A stretch of 64,000 nt of DNA from Chara braunii (lineage: Eukaryota; Streptophyta; Charophyceae; Charales; Characeae), in NCBI GenBank assembly GCA_003427395.1, contig BFEA01000127.1, forward strand, positions 748,196 to 812,195, written 5' to 3'. A program made the position numbers and the translations under genes. Numbering within the stretch: the stretch's first letter is position 1; each line of letters opens with the position of its first letter. Below, piece after piece: positions 10,811 through 20,610 of this stretch. The notes beneath the pieces were generated by a model. The model saw nothing but the letters and a program-made list of their open reading frames with translations, did no database searches and had not been told where the DNA came from.

Positions 10811-11081
10811 CCTCCCTCGACATTTCCCCGAGCGGCAAGCCCCTGACACAGGTTACGGGGTTAAACCACCAGTACCTCGCCCTGCTTGAGAAAAAAGACA
10901 CGGCGGTATACGCACCGCGTCGGGCGGGGTACCCACCGGGGTGCGACCGGTAGCCCACAAAAAACGGGCAAAAAAAAAAAAGAAAAAAAAAAGAAAAAGA
11001 AAAAAGAAAAAAAGAAAAAAACGAAAACAAAAACAGACCACGAAATCAAACAGACGGGCGCGCAGGGCGGGGGAAGGAGGG

Positions 11082-11086
<5 letters not shown>
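10811..11086. other. A-rich intergenic stretch
   Basis: It contains AAACCACCAGTACCTCG (a fragment of unit S) at about 10863 and an interrupted poly(A) at 10968-11030, which probably represents a retroposed tail. No gene is seen. Confidence 0.45.
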
Positions 11087-11159
<73 letters not shown>

Positions 11160-11194
11160 NNNNNNNNNNNNNNNNNNNNNNNNNNNNNNNNNNN

Positions 11195-11235
<41 letters not shown>
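11087..11235. repeat. (GA)n, assembly gap, (TC)n
   Basis: A GA tract of about 73 bp runs into N bases at 11160-11194 and resumes as a TC tract of about 41 bp. The strand switch across the gap means either an inverted-repeat hairpin or an incorrect join. The gap length may be arbitrary. Confidence 0.9.
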
Positions 11236-11238
<3 letters not shown>

Positions 11239-11483
11239 GAAATAAGAATGAAGGGGTAACTTCGGCGCAGTCACGAAAACAGTTTGTAATTGCACTTCAG
11301 GCAATCCCGTGAATACAACACACCCCCACGCGACCCCACCGGACCCGAAACGTAGGTCACATACATTCAGCATTACCGGCCCTTTTGCCTCAAGTGCAAT
11401 TACAAACTCAATCCCTGATTGCGCCGTAGTTTTCTCAAGAATGAATCTTTCCGCGATAAGGCGGAGAGATTCATTCTCATTTC

Positions 11484-11528
<45 letters not shown>

Positions 11529-11529
11529 G

Positions 11530-11580
<51 letters not shown>
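11236..11580. repeat. Inverted repeat flanked by (GA)/(TC) tracts
   Basis: The left arm 11236-11304 (ending TTTGTAATTGCACTTCAGGC) pairs with the right arm 11385-11486 (starting TTGCCTCAAGTGCAATTACA). The right arm holds an extra hairpin of 17-bp arms, AGAATGAATCTTTCCGC and its complement, around a GATAA loop. Next comes (AG)n at 11487-11527, six bases, then (CT)n at 11534-11580, itself a long hairpin. The whole block resembles a foldback structure bounded by dinucleotide tracts. Confidence 0.75.
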
Positions 11581-11582
<2 letters not shown>

Positions 11583-12017
11583 GAATCTTCCTCTTTATCG
11601 AGTGGTTTAATACCCCGGCACCAGCTACGTCGAACGGTCTGGTTATGCCTTCCACCCTTGGCATAACTCCACAGGCCTCAAGCTCTGTCACCCCATGTTT
11701 GAATTCTTCTTGCGGGTCTCCATCTGGGCAATCCCTGAAGAAGGTTCATTTTGCTGTATGTTTTGTCATGTCCTCTATTGTGAGGGTCGATTCCACAGCT
11801 AGAGTTTGAATTTTCCCCACCTCCGCCCCCCCATCCTCAAGAGGGGGGGCGAGTGTTGCGGACCTCAAAAGGGGCAGGTCCCACTCGAATGCCAATTCTG
11901 ATGACTGTAGTTGGTCTGGATCAGAATCTGAACTCAGATCTGGCGAATAATCTGAGGAGAGCAGTGCAGAGAAACCTTCCCTGTCTGGCCGAGTGACGAG
12001 TTTTCTTTTCACCAAGC
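11581..12017. other. No gene recognised
   Basis: The minus strand has an open frame of 132 codons (12144-11746), partly acidic, but it overlaps the SINE-like unit and its tail at 12018-12124. I see no domain, so I treat it as unsupported. Confidence 0.4.
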
Positions 12018-12124
12018 CTGGGGCCGTGTACTGCCAAGAAAAAAGGATGCTGGGCCCGGTTCCCAGCACGTGCTTCTCCCCACAAATAGATCGGGGCATA
12101 AGGGAAAAAAAAAAAAAAAAAAAA
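12018..12124 (+). repeat. SINE-like unit S, most complete copy, poly(A) tail
   Basis: It reads GGGGCCGTGTACTGCC, then GGATGCTGGGCCCGGTTCCC, then CTTCTCCCCACAAATAGA, and ends in about 20 A. This copy gives the sense orientation of the family and shows that the poly(T) tracts of the inverted copies are tails. Confidence 0.75.
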
Positions 12125-12178
12125 GAAAGCAGACTTTCGGCCACAAAACATTCTTTCTCTCTTCATAAAACCTTTTTT

Positions 12179-12265
12179 TGGACCATTTATCTACTTCTGT
12201 GTGTCATCCTTGTGCAGGGGCCATGCTCAGCTTGAGTGCTGCTGCGAACTTTGTGAGGTTCCCGG
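12179..12265 (-). pseudogene. Diverged U6 snRNA-related sequence
   Basis: On the minus strand the 3' half matches U6: AGCATGGCCCCTGCACAAGG, then ATGACAC, then AAATGGTCC followed by A7. The 5' half (with GCAGCAGCACTCAAGCTG) does not preserve the U6 ACAGAGA region. The A run in place of a Pol III T terminator suggests retroposition. It is not expected to be functional. A chimeric retroposed RNA is an alternative to simple decay. Confidence 0.65.
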
Positions 12266-12650
12266 CTTTGTTAATAAAATTTGCTTCTCTTTTTTTTTAA
12301 TCAAATAAAAAATAGAATGAAAAACGTTTTCTGAATTGCTCCATTTTTCTAACTGATGTACGGGACATCTGCTCAGTTGGAATGATAAAGCGAAGATTAG
12401 TGTGTTCCCTGCACACGGATGACACACAAAAATAGACAAATGGTCCTACCTGAAGTTTTTGTTGTTGGCCATCATTGATTACAAATATGCACCACCAGAA
12501 AAAAACAATCTGGGACAGTGGGACCTCAGCCCACCACAGCCAGTATCAATGTTGGAGGACGGAGCGCAGGGGTGCGGTCCCACTTGACTGGATAACCCGA
12601 CTCGTCATTTTCAACCAAGGCTCATCATAGACCTATGGCCAAGAATGGAG
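12266..12650. other. No gene recognised
   Basis: AT-rich at first, with no coding or RNA signal that I recognise. Confidence 0.45.
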
Positions 12651-12658
12651 AACTCAAG

Positions 12659-12830
12659 TAATGGCCAGATCCCACTGCCAATTAGGATTGGAATAAGTGG
12701 CTGAATCTGGACGTGTTCCACACAGACGTGCAGAAAAGCAGATCAGTCACAATGTTCGGCACATCTCCACGAACATGTCCACATTAACACTCTTGTTCCA
12801 ATCCTTTTTGCCAGTGGGATCTGGCCCTAG
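12659..12830. mobile_element. hAT-like MITE, 172 bp
   Basis: Inverted ends TAATGGCCAGATCCCACTGC (left) and CTAGGGCCAGATCCCACTGG (complement of the right end) extend as arms of about 80 bp that fold back on each other. Flanks are AACTCAAG at 12651-12658 and TACTCAAG at 12831-12838, an 8-bp target duplication with one mismatch. Eight-base duplications and TAGGG-type ends are typical of hAT elements. It has no coding capacity. Confidence 0.75.
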
Positions 12831-12838
12831 TACTCAAG

Positions 12839-14124
12839 GGTGATGCCACATAGACCAGTTAAGAAGGGCAGGCAGCGAGCTGAAAGAACATCCCAGTCTT
12901 TTTTTTTATTATTTTTTTTTTAACTTCGTATATGGGAAACCTACTTAACGAGGTGTTGTGAATGGTCAACCATTGGTATCTCAAACCAACACGGGACTCC
13001 ATGCATACATGCGACGTCAATCAGAATGGGTGGGAGAAACACCATAGACAAGAGGTAGTCAAGGTCTTCAGCTTAGATAACTTGAAGTACATCGAAGGTC
13101 AAACGAAAATACCGCAGCTATGTCGTGACACACTCAACTCAGCTCATTAGACCTTCCTCTGGCAGCTTCCCGACACGTGTTTCGACAGATGCCAGAAGAT
13201 TGGTCATCCTCAGGGGAGGAGCAACCTCATTAAACCTACTTAACGAGGTGATAAGAGCATCCCCATTAAGTAGGTCCCAGCGTCGAAGGCTCCATCTATT
13301 GGTGGGGAGCTACACCTGCTGGAAATCGGGTCCAGCGTCCCTATGCCGAGATGTGTTGATACCTCCAACTACCTATGAGTGCACATCACGCAATATATGT
13401 CAGATGATGGAAGACCATATCCATCTGATCTATCGTACCTCCAAACCAAACTGAGGCTTCGAGCCCAATCTTATCTATCAGAGGGAACCCTAACCATGAG
13501 TGATGTGATGTGTGTCAGCTGGAAGAGGGGTCGAGCGCCCCTATACAGTGGTGTGAAGCTATATCCTACCTCCAGAACCGATCTGTATATGTACAGCAAT
13601 CCATATGAATCAACATCCAACCGGCGTGTCTTCACTCATCAATTAATACATGTCCCCTGAAGGGAAAACCCTATCCCCTAACCTAGCATAGCACTATAGG
13701 AAGTGAGGCATCAAGCCCAATTCTATTGATCAATCCAGAAATCGAAGCTTAACACAGATATGAAGCGAAACCCCCGAGCTGATGTACTCTCTATGTGAAG
13801 GAGCAGAGGCATTGATTACTTCCCAACGCAGGGGAAGGATTGACCTCCTGCTCATAAAGCATATATGTCCTATACAATGATGTGTATAGCTGTCATTTTG
13901 CGCATATATTCACCAACAATAACAATCGTAATCCTCAACAATCCTTTTGTGATTAATAGTTGAGGGTCAGACAGGTAAGAGGCAATCAACCCTAATCATC
14001 GCAGGGAGATCATCTATCCTATCCCCACCCGGTGCCAGAAAAGAAGAGACGATTCATCATAAAAAAACACCGAGTAGGGTAGGGGGAACAGTACCAAATC
14101 GTACCTTCAACCTCAAGCCCCACT
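12839..14124. other. No gene recognised; contains one SINE-like unit
   Basis: Apart from unit S at 13236-13345 and a T-rich run at 12900-12921, I see nothing recognisable. The motif CCTACTTAACGAGGTG occurs at about 12941 and 13233, so part of the SINE-like hairpin is duplicated. Open frames near 13125-13660 lack domains. Confidence 0.45.
13236..13345 (-). repeat. SINE-like unit S with CTACTTAA hairpin
   Basis: It contains GGCTCCATCTATTGGTGGGG and ATCGGGTCCAGCGTCC. Upstream is a hairpin with arms CTACTTAA and TTAAGTAG around GGTGATAAGAGCATCC. The loop TAAGAG is shared with the copies at 5.1 and 22.2 kb, although the arms differ. Confidence 0.65.
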
Positions 14125-14422
14125 TCACCATCCGCAACAAGCTACAAAATCCCCCCCACTGCCCTGATGACGGCATCTGTTCCTTGATGCTGATAAGGAG
14201 CAAGGATGGAGAAGCACCACTCTCTGCCCCGCTACCTCAGTGGTTGTCACCGCCGCCGTCGTCATGGCTGTTGTTATTCTTCTTGTTATTGTTGTTGTTG
14301 TTATCACCGTCGTTGTTATTGTCCGTGCCATCCTTCTCACCCACCTCACCGTTTTCCCCCAATCCCTGCTCACCGTCGTTTTTATTGTTGTTGTTGTTGT
14401 TGTTGTTGTCGTTGTTGTTGTC

Positions 14423-14455
<33 letters not shown>

Positions 14456-14466
14456 GTTGTTGTTGC

Positions 14467-14500
<34 letters not shown>

Positions 14501-14561
14501 GCTGTTGTTGTTGTTGTCAACATCCTCACCCATCTCAACCATCTCGTTGTTTTCGCCGCCT

Positions 14562-14611
<50 letters not shown>

Positions 14612-14699
14612 CTCTCCCCTTGCCTCCATCGCGTTGGTGTCGCCGTTGTTGTTGTTGTTGTTGTTGTTGTTGTGGTGGTGGTGGTGGTGGTGGTGGTGG

Positions 14700-14736
<37 letters not shown>

Positions 14737-14817
14737 GGTGGTGGTGGTGGTGGTGGTGGTGGTTGNTTGTTGTTGTTGTTGTTGTTGTTGTGGTGGTGGT
14801 GGTGGTGGTGGTGGTGG

Positions 14818-14861
<44 letters not shown>

Positions 14862-15250
14862 CCTCCTTCACGCCTATCCCACCCAGTTCGCCCAATCGCC
14901 GCTCGCCGCCGTTGTTGAAGTTACTATTGGTACTGTTGTCGTTAATGTTATTGTCATTGTTGTTGTCGACCATCCCGCTCGTCTTGCCAAACCCGCCCAT
15001 TCCATGCCTCTCTTCTTCCAACCCCTGCTCCACCTCCATTATTGTTGTTGTCACTGTTGCCGTCGCCGCTGCCGCTGCCGCCATTTCCACCATTACCAGT
15101 AGCCCCCACTCCCCTTCCCACTCAGCTCCGTCATCTGTGGCATATTCCCCCTCTCCATTGCCATCTGCACTCTCATCCCCAGCCTCCCACTCACCTGCAT
15201 CATCAGCGGCATATTCCCTCTCTCCATCACCAACTAGAGAGTGCCATCAG
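14125..15250 (-). CDS. Putative low-complexity protein (acidic, then poly-Q/T)
   Basis: The minus-strand frame runs from about 15235 through 15093 to 14125. Its first part is acidic with two imperfect repeats, GEREYAADDAGEWEAGDE and GEGEYATDDGAEWEGEW, then an Ala/Thr stretch, a Gly/Asn region, and long poly-Gln, poly-Pro and poly-Thr runs made by the trinucleotide tract. A frame just upstream (15523-15227) is also acidic and hydrophilic (LTEDFEGEQDDDRDVLRYY) but in another phase, so a frameshift or an intron separates them. I do not recognise a function. The acidic repeats argue for real coding; the microsatellite makes any start-to-stop model unreliable, and an N at 14766 lies inside. Confidence 0.35.
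14377..14863. repeat. (GTT)n / (GTG)n trinucleotide array
   Basis: About 490 bp of GTT repeats are interrupted by three GTG/TGG blocks of about 30 bp at roughly 14671-14701, 14734-14763 and 14790-14819, with GTT blocks of 25-35 bp between them. The alternation suggests duplication of a compound unit. An N at 14766 marks an uncertain base. All six frames stay open, so long frames here are not evidence of genes. Confidence 0.9.
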
Positions 15251-15523
15251 GTTAACCCACCTTTCTTCTCCCCCCCCCTCATACTCATCGCACCCACTCA
15301 CAGCAACATCACAACTCATCTCTCTTTCAGATTCCCAGATCTCACCTATAGCGCAAATATTTGTATAATAGCGGAGCACATCGCGATCATCATCTTGCTC
15401 GCCTTCAAAGTCCTCTGTAAGCGAGACTTCGTCTTCATTATGAAAGAGCTTATCTTGTAGTCGAAGTGCTCCACGTTGTAGCTCCCCTTCCATCTCCATC
15501 CCTCGCCCGGGATGTTGCGCCAC

Positions 15524-15963
15524 GTATTACAATTCGTCGTCGATCTTCACTGTTGGCGCTACCCCTGCCCGTGCATCGCATACGTTCATGTCCCTACAGC
15601 AGATGCCACGTGGCAATCAAAGGGCCACGTGTTTCTGCCGGGCGCGTGCACAGGCCTAGCAGCCTGGGAGAGTACCTCCCCAGGTGCTAGTCGAGCCGGG
15701 GGAACCGGGCCTACCGGTCCGCCAACGTCAGGGCGCTAGCGCTAGCGCAAATGAAGAACATCCCAGTCTCTATCAGGATGTATCTGGATGTCTGTGCTAC
15801 GAAGGTACAGATCGCGCACCTGGCTATCAGCACCATGAAGTGCAATTTGACAACTGGCATTTTGTCAGTTGTGATGCACCCTAAAAACATTTGTCTAAAA
15901 TGACTCCGACTCTGATTTTGCAGATCTATCTGTACGTAGATGGGAGCGTTATTGAGAAAATCA
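15524..15963. other. No gene recognised
   Basis: It contains a small palindromic GGGCGCTAGCGCTAGCG stretch near 15731 but no identified gene or repeat. Confidence 0.45.
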
Positions 15964-15983
15964 ACTGTTTGATTTTATTTTTC

Positions 15984-16077
15984 TTGGACCATTTCTCGAT
16001 TTAAGTGTATCACCTTTGCGCAGGGGCCATGCTAATCTTCTCTTATCGTTCCAATTTTAACGGATGTCCCAGAGGAC
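15984..16077 (-). ncRNA. U6 snRNA retrocopy
   Basis: The minus strand reads GTCCTCTGGGACATCCGTTA, then AAAATTGGAACGAT, GAGAAGATTAGCATGGCCCC, TGCGCAAAGGTGATACAC and TCGAGAAATGGTCC. This is the whole U6 body, including the 5' stem and most of the AUACAGAGA region (here ATAAGAGA). U6 base-pairs with U4 and U2 in the spliceosome. The 3' end is followed by AAGAAAAATAAAAT and not a T terminator. Flanks at 15964-15976 and 16078-16090 are a 13-bp direct repeat with one mismatch. These are marks of LINE-type retroposition, so this is probably not an expressed gene. Confidence 0.88.
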
Positions 16078-16090
16078 ACTGCTTGATTTT

Positions 16091-16484
16091 GCTGAATAGT
16101 CAAGACTCATGGGAGAGGAAAGTTGTATATTTTGGCTTGGGCATTAGGCCCACAATAAAGCAAAACGCCGGTTTAGGCAAAAAAAAAAAAAAAAGGGAAA
16201 CACATTGTATGTTGAATCCGGATCGACCCTCAGCCTGTCATGTGAAAGCTCAGGTTGGTCTTAAGTTGATACCCCACGTATTTGTTCCCCAGCATAGCAT
16301 AGCGATGGTTCCTGGGATAGCAAGCACGGTAGGTCAGTTGGTTACAACGATGACAAGTCCCAAGAGAGGTAGCAAGCTCAATTATTGGCATGTCAATCCA
16401 CTACCTCGCTTGGGGATACTGGCTCGGTGTTACGATTGTTTTTGTACCCATCACCTGTCTTCCGGGGGCAAGGGAGTTAGGGGT
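16091..16484. other. No gene recognised; A run at 16180-16194
   Basis: The poly(A) of 15 at about 16180 may be another retroposed tail. Nothing else is supported. Confidence 0.4.
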
Positions 16485-17900
16485 TGTGACGGACCCGCCG
16501 GTATGGCGGTCTGTTAGGATGAAGACGAAGGGTTGAGGATGGAGGAGATGAAGATGGAGCTGGAAGGGACATCGCAACTCCGACGCAGACTCAACATGCA
16601 CGCATTCCAAAATGTGCAAAATGAAGAATGACCTGAAAACAGACTGCAGTTGGGGTATACCCCGGCAGACTGACTGGACTGGACTGGACTAAAACAGCAC
16701 ACGGCCTGTGGGGTCAGGCCACAACCTAGTCTCACAGGCCGAACAGGCAAAGAGCCTGATAGGCCCTGGCTGTAGGTCAGGGTAAATAAAGGCCCACTAC
16801 ACGATCCTTAGACCTGTAGTGGATCGCAAGAGCCAAAAACACGCTATCCACAAAAACAGCAAAACTCTGCAATAAAGAAAGATGAGAAATTTAGGATGCG
16901 GAGCAAGCTCCATGCGGAGTCCATGCGATGTAGCCTAAGCTATATAATGTCAAATTAAAAACAAATGTCAGGTATACACATCCTAACTAACAACAGAAAA
17001 TGACATATAGCAAGATACATTTTTCTGGAGGCAATTGCCTCAATGCCGAAAGGAAAAAAGAGCAATATGTCACAAGTAATGTCATGTCGCTGAACCACTA
17101 AAAGTGGAATGGTCTCAGAGGGGGTGAATACAGCCCAAGAATCGAAACTCCTAAGGGCAGTCACACACGAAGGTGGGATAGGTCATTAGGCTTAGGGTGA
17201 TGGAGTGGTAGCGAAGCAAAAAGAATGACCTTAACAAATATATCATCAAGGCGGGTAATGCTCAAGGAAAGGGTGACACCATGCAGAATCGAAAATGAAA
17301 GAGGAGTCTGGAATAGGGTGGACATATGCCTAACTGAAGGCATGCAATGACCAGCACTAGGGTGATGAGGGACGAAGTGGGTAAAGGAAACATGCACACA
17401 ACTCAGCGACTAGAGGAGGTAGCTAGATCTAAGAGCAGGGAAGCCACGATAACGCTACGGTCCCAATGTCTATGTGATACCAAGAAAGAGCCTCACTAAG
17501 AGAGACCCGACTAAGTGAGAACCATCATGCGACACATGCAAGGGAACGTACAAGGTAAGGTGGTGGCGTGAAGTAGTCACATCCAAAGTAGCTGAAGCCG
17601 ATAAGGTAGCTGAAGTCGATAAGGTAGCTGGAGTCGTTGAAGTGATCGATGACGTATATGAAGTAGGAATCGAGATCATGTCGAAGCAGAGTTGCAAAAC
17701 GCTGACATCCTAAAGAAGCCGATGATAGAGTACCCGAAGGGAAGAAAAGAGGAGAGAAGAGTGAGAGAGATTGGGGGATTAGTGGTAGAAATAGAAAAAG
17801 ATAATTAGGAGAATGAGGGTAGAGAAGAAGAAGGGGTGGAGAGGGTTGATTAGTGAGTAGGGAGTGATACCAAGCTCTTGGGTGTCCAAAAGCAGAAATC
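16485..17900 (-). mobile_element. LTR family L1x, copy 1 (probable LTR)
   Basis: On the plus strand it starts TGTGACGGACCCGCCGG, then AAGGGTTGAGGATG, CAGACTCAACATGCACG, GGACTGGACTGGACT and ACGCTACGGTCCCAATG. It is collinear for about 1.2-1.4 kb with 23490-24880, and its first 320 bp with 19225-19600. At the third site the same edge lies next to a Met-tRNA primer-binding site, so the edge ...GTCACA on the minus strand is the 3' end of an LTR. No protein is encoded. The outer edge near 17.7-17.9 kb is approximate. Confidence 0.7.
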
Positions 17901-18082
17901 CTGGCCTTCAAGCAACCTTTTGGAAGAAGGTCTCTTCAACCACTGCAAAGAACTGTCAGCAAGGCACGAAAGTCTGATCAAACTCATCAGATCTGCCAAT
18001 TAGATGGATCGTGAGAGATTTTGATCTTCCAAAAGGATACTCTTCATTTGTAGTGCAGCCCCCTATCTAGGGAGATCTTCAA
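17901..18082. other. Flank of MITE, no gene
   Basis: It contains GCAGCCCCCTATCTAGG at about 18055, which recurs diverged at about 18683 and 19596 as AGCAGCCCC. If copy 1 and copy 2 are the two LTRs of one minus-strand element, this is part of a short non-coding internal region. Confidence 0.4.
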
Positions 18083-18090
18083 GCTGCTGC

Positions 18091-18638
18091 CTGTGAAACC
18101 CCGCGTTCTTTGAACGCGGGTTTTCCGTTCAGAAACTGAACGGAATGCACGCGCGTTCAATGAGCGGGACCGAACGTGGAGTTAAATTCCGCGCGGGGAA
18201 AAAAAAAAAAAAAAAAAAAAAAAACTCAAAATTTTTCCAAAAACAAATATGTTATGAAGAAAAATAAAATAAACAACATTTGCCTGAGCATTACATCTAA
18301 ATTCGTTACCAAATTGGAAAAAAAAATAGAAAACAAAAAACAGAAAAAAGTAAAAAAAGAATTGAAATTAGCGAGCGAACACGATTTTTTTAATTTTTTT
18401 TTTGCCTAAGCAAAATGACTCCAAAATTGAGAAGCATATACCTCACATCATACAGAACTCATAAAAAAAAGCAGAAAAAAAAAAATATTTTTAGGTATCG
18501 AAATGATTTAAAATAATAATAATAATAATAAATAAATAAAAATTGAACGTCGTTCAATTTTGAACGCGAATTTAAATCCGCGTTCAAACGCACATTTGAA
18601 CGCGAACGCGCGTTCACGGCGTTCAAATGGTTACACAG
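18091..18638. mobile_element. hAT-like MITE, 548 bp, GAACGCG subterminal motifs
   Basis: The ends are CTGTGAAACC and GGTTACACAG, a 10-bp inverted repeat with one mismatch. Both ends are flanked by GCTGCTGC (18083-18090 and 18639-18646), an exact 8-bp duplication. Within about 130 bp of each end the motif GAACGCG or CGCGTTC recurs many times in both orientations, as transposase-binding subterminal repeats do in hAT elements. The centre is AT-rich and non-coding. A caution is that the duplication is made of GCT repeats. Confidence 0.72.
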
Positions 18639-19211
18639 GCTGCTGCAAAAGATTTGCAGTGGATGAATCAGATCTGCTGTAGAGCAGCCCCCTAGCCAGG
18701 GGGTCTTCACACACTGCCACGTGGCACTCTTGGACATGGTCACAGGGAAAAGAAGGAGAGGGACAAGGGAAAGGGAAACACTTTTTTGCTAATAAATTTT
18801 CACCCGCTGGGTGGAATTTAGCAAAAGAGGGTTCATTGGAATTTTTTTTGAAAGGCGCTTCCAATGAGATATGGCGCGGCATCAGCCGTCGCTTGTAGTA
18901 AAAACGCTTGTTGAAAAACGAGCGCGCAGAATTTTGGAGCCTGAAAAATAAAATCGTGATCTTGAAATGAACGTAGCTCCAAAACGAGCACACAAAATTT
19001 CGCAATCTATAGCTCGTTGAAAGCGGCTCATCGAGAGCTTTCAAAAACGCTAAAGATTAGAATTTAGAACAAATGAGCACCAGGTGCAAAAGTTAGAAAG
19101 CAAATTATGCACTAGTGTTATTAGAGGGGGGGAAGTGGCGAGCGTTTTGCTCAAGCCACGTGATAAGTGGTGACCGGGTTAGGCGGGGAAGGGGAGCAAG
19201 GAGAAGCGTCT
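18639..19211. other. Non-coding region beside the LTR edge
   Basis: No frame with a recognisable domain. If the LTR model is right, this is the internal region of a minus-strand non-autonomous element, since its primer-binding site is at the right edge. Confidence 0.4.
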
Positions 19212-19223
19212 GCTCTGATACCA
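19212..19223 (-). other. Primer-binding site, initiator Met tRNA
   Basis: The minus strand reads TGGTATCAGAGC, the complement of the 3' end of plant initiator methionine tRNA and the usual primer site of many Ty1/Copia and Ty3/Gypsy elements. It follows ...CGTCACA by one base, as expected directly after a 5' LTR ending in CA. Confidence 0.85.
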
Positions 19224-19224
19224 G

Positions 19225-19600
19225 TGTGACGGACCCGCCGGGATGGTGGTCCGTCATGATGAGGACGAAGGGTTGAGGATGAAGGAGATGGAGATGGAGT
19301 TGGGAGAGACAACGCAGCTTTGACGCAGACTCAACATGCACGTACTCCAAAATGTGCAGAATGAAGAATGACCTGAAAAAAAAATGCAGCTGGTGTATAC
19401 CCCCAGCAGACTGACTGGACACTAGATTGGCTTGGTACCGACAGTTGTACAGGACTGGACTGGACTGGACTGAAACAGCACACGACCTGTGGGGTTAGGC
19501 CATGACATGGTCAGACAGGCCGAACAAGCAAAGAGCCTGATAGGCCCTAGTTGTAGGCCAGGGCAGATAGAGGCCCGTTGCAGGGGTGAAGTCATAGCAG
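19225..19600 (-). mobile_element. LTR family L1x, copy 2 (5' LTR edge)
   Basis: Matches 16485-16790 from TGTGACGGACCCGCCGGG through GGACTGGACTGGACTG and AGAGCCTGATAGGCCCT, then diverges. With the adjacent primer-binding site this fixes the orientation of the family as minus. The copy is truncated at its 5' (right) side. Confidence 0.75.
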
Positions 19601-19731
19601 CCCCTTCTCGGGGGAGATCAAAGGGATCTATTTGGGGACCTTGAGAGAGAATAGACAACCTTTGGGAGGTGGGGAGTCATTTTACTCATCCATCAAGATT
19701 TGGGGTAGATGTTTTTCCATCCAGAGAAGTG

Positions 19732-19732
19732 A

Positions 19733-19798
<66 letters not shown>
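19732..19798. repeat. (TA)n microsatellite
   Basis: About 33 TA units, directly followed by ATCGTCACAAACAGAACTGC, the start of a repeated flanking unit also found next to TA or TG tracts at 19.97 and 34.05 kb. Confidence 0.9.
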
Positions 19799-19800
<2 letters not shown>

Positions 19801-20090
19801 TCACAAACAGAACTGCCCGGTAAACCGTNCAATGAACTGGTGATTTAAATGGAAGGCAAGGCAAATCTCGGCGCCACAATCATGGAAGGGCCTGATACAA
19901 TTAGGAGTGGTGGTAGGTAGGTAGTGTGAGGTGAAATTGAGAGAAGAATATAGCTTTTATATATATATATCGTCACAAACAGAACTGCCCGGTAAACCGT
20001 AGGCAGAGAGAGAGAAGAGGACAACAAACGAGGGGCTGTGACAAACTGTTTCATCGGAGTTTCACCGATATATATATATATATATATATT
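19799..20090. repeat. Microsatellite-linked repeat family M, copies 1-2
   Basis: CACAAACAGAACTGCCCGGT occurs at 19802 (truncated soon after an N at 19829) and at 19974, where it continues through ACAACAAACGAGGGGCTGTG and TTTCATCGGAGTTTCACCGA to another TA tract at 20070. Both copies are preceded by (TA)n. The same unit is at 34051. TCGG...CCGA can form a small hairpin at the 3' end. Confidence 0.75.
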
Positions 20091-20244
20091 AAAGCCCAGG
20101 TTGTTGTAGAGGTGGGATACTAGACGGATGGCAGTCACCTACAGTACTCGGTCACTCGGCTGTCCAGATGAACCCCTTTGAAGACCCCACCCACCCTTCC
20201 TCTTATCTTTTGCCCTGACACACCCCCGCCCCCCATCTCCTACC

Positions 20245-20345
20245 CTAGTGTTTAACCCCAAACACCTTGTATATGAAGAATACAACGCACGTTCTTCATA
20301 TAACGAGTTTTAGGGTACAACTTTTTATAAGCCTATAGTATTGAG
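20245..20345. repeat. AT-rich family P, partial copy
   Basis: CATATAACGAGTTTTAGGGT and ACAACTTTTTATAAGCC match 44652-44690. Upstream GAATACAACGCACG resembles the palindromic part of the same family. Confidence 0.6.
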
Positions 20346-20610
20346 TCTATTGACATTGTTTTTTTTTCCCTCGAATTCAGTTGGGATTTTTCTTTATTAT
20401 TATTTTTTTTTACAAAGAAGAGGTAGATATATTCATATAGTCGAGAATCAGGCCCAACGTTCCGTACATCATTTGTTGCGGTCAAACGAACTAAGCGAGG
20501 CATTTTTGGCCAAACCTATCCCAACCATAGCTCAAATCAAGGATCACAAACAAATCCCCATGTTTCAACTCTATACCCTAATTACCTATAATTGATGCCT
20601 CTAACCCTAT

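Noticed and set aside
14240-15460. A 406-codon plus-strand frame of poly-Val/Cys/Gly
   Set aside because: It is produced by the GTT/GTG array, which is open in all six frames. There is no non-repeat conserved segment on this strand.
19732-20090. A CRISPR-like pair of direct repeats
   Set aside because: Only two spaced copies, next to TA tracts, in a eukaryotic repeat context.
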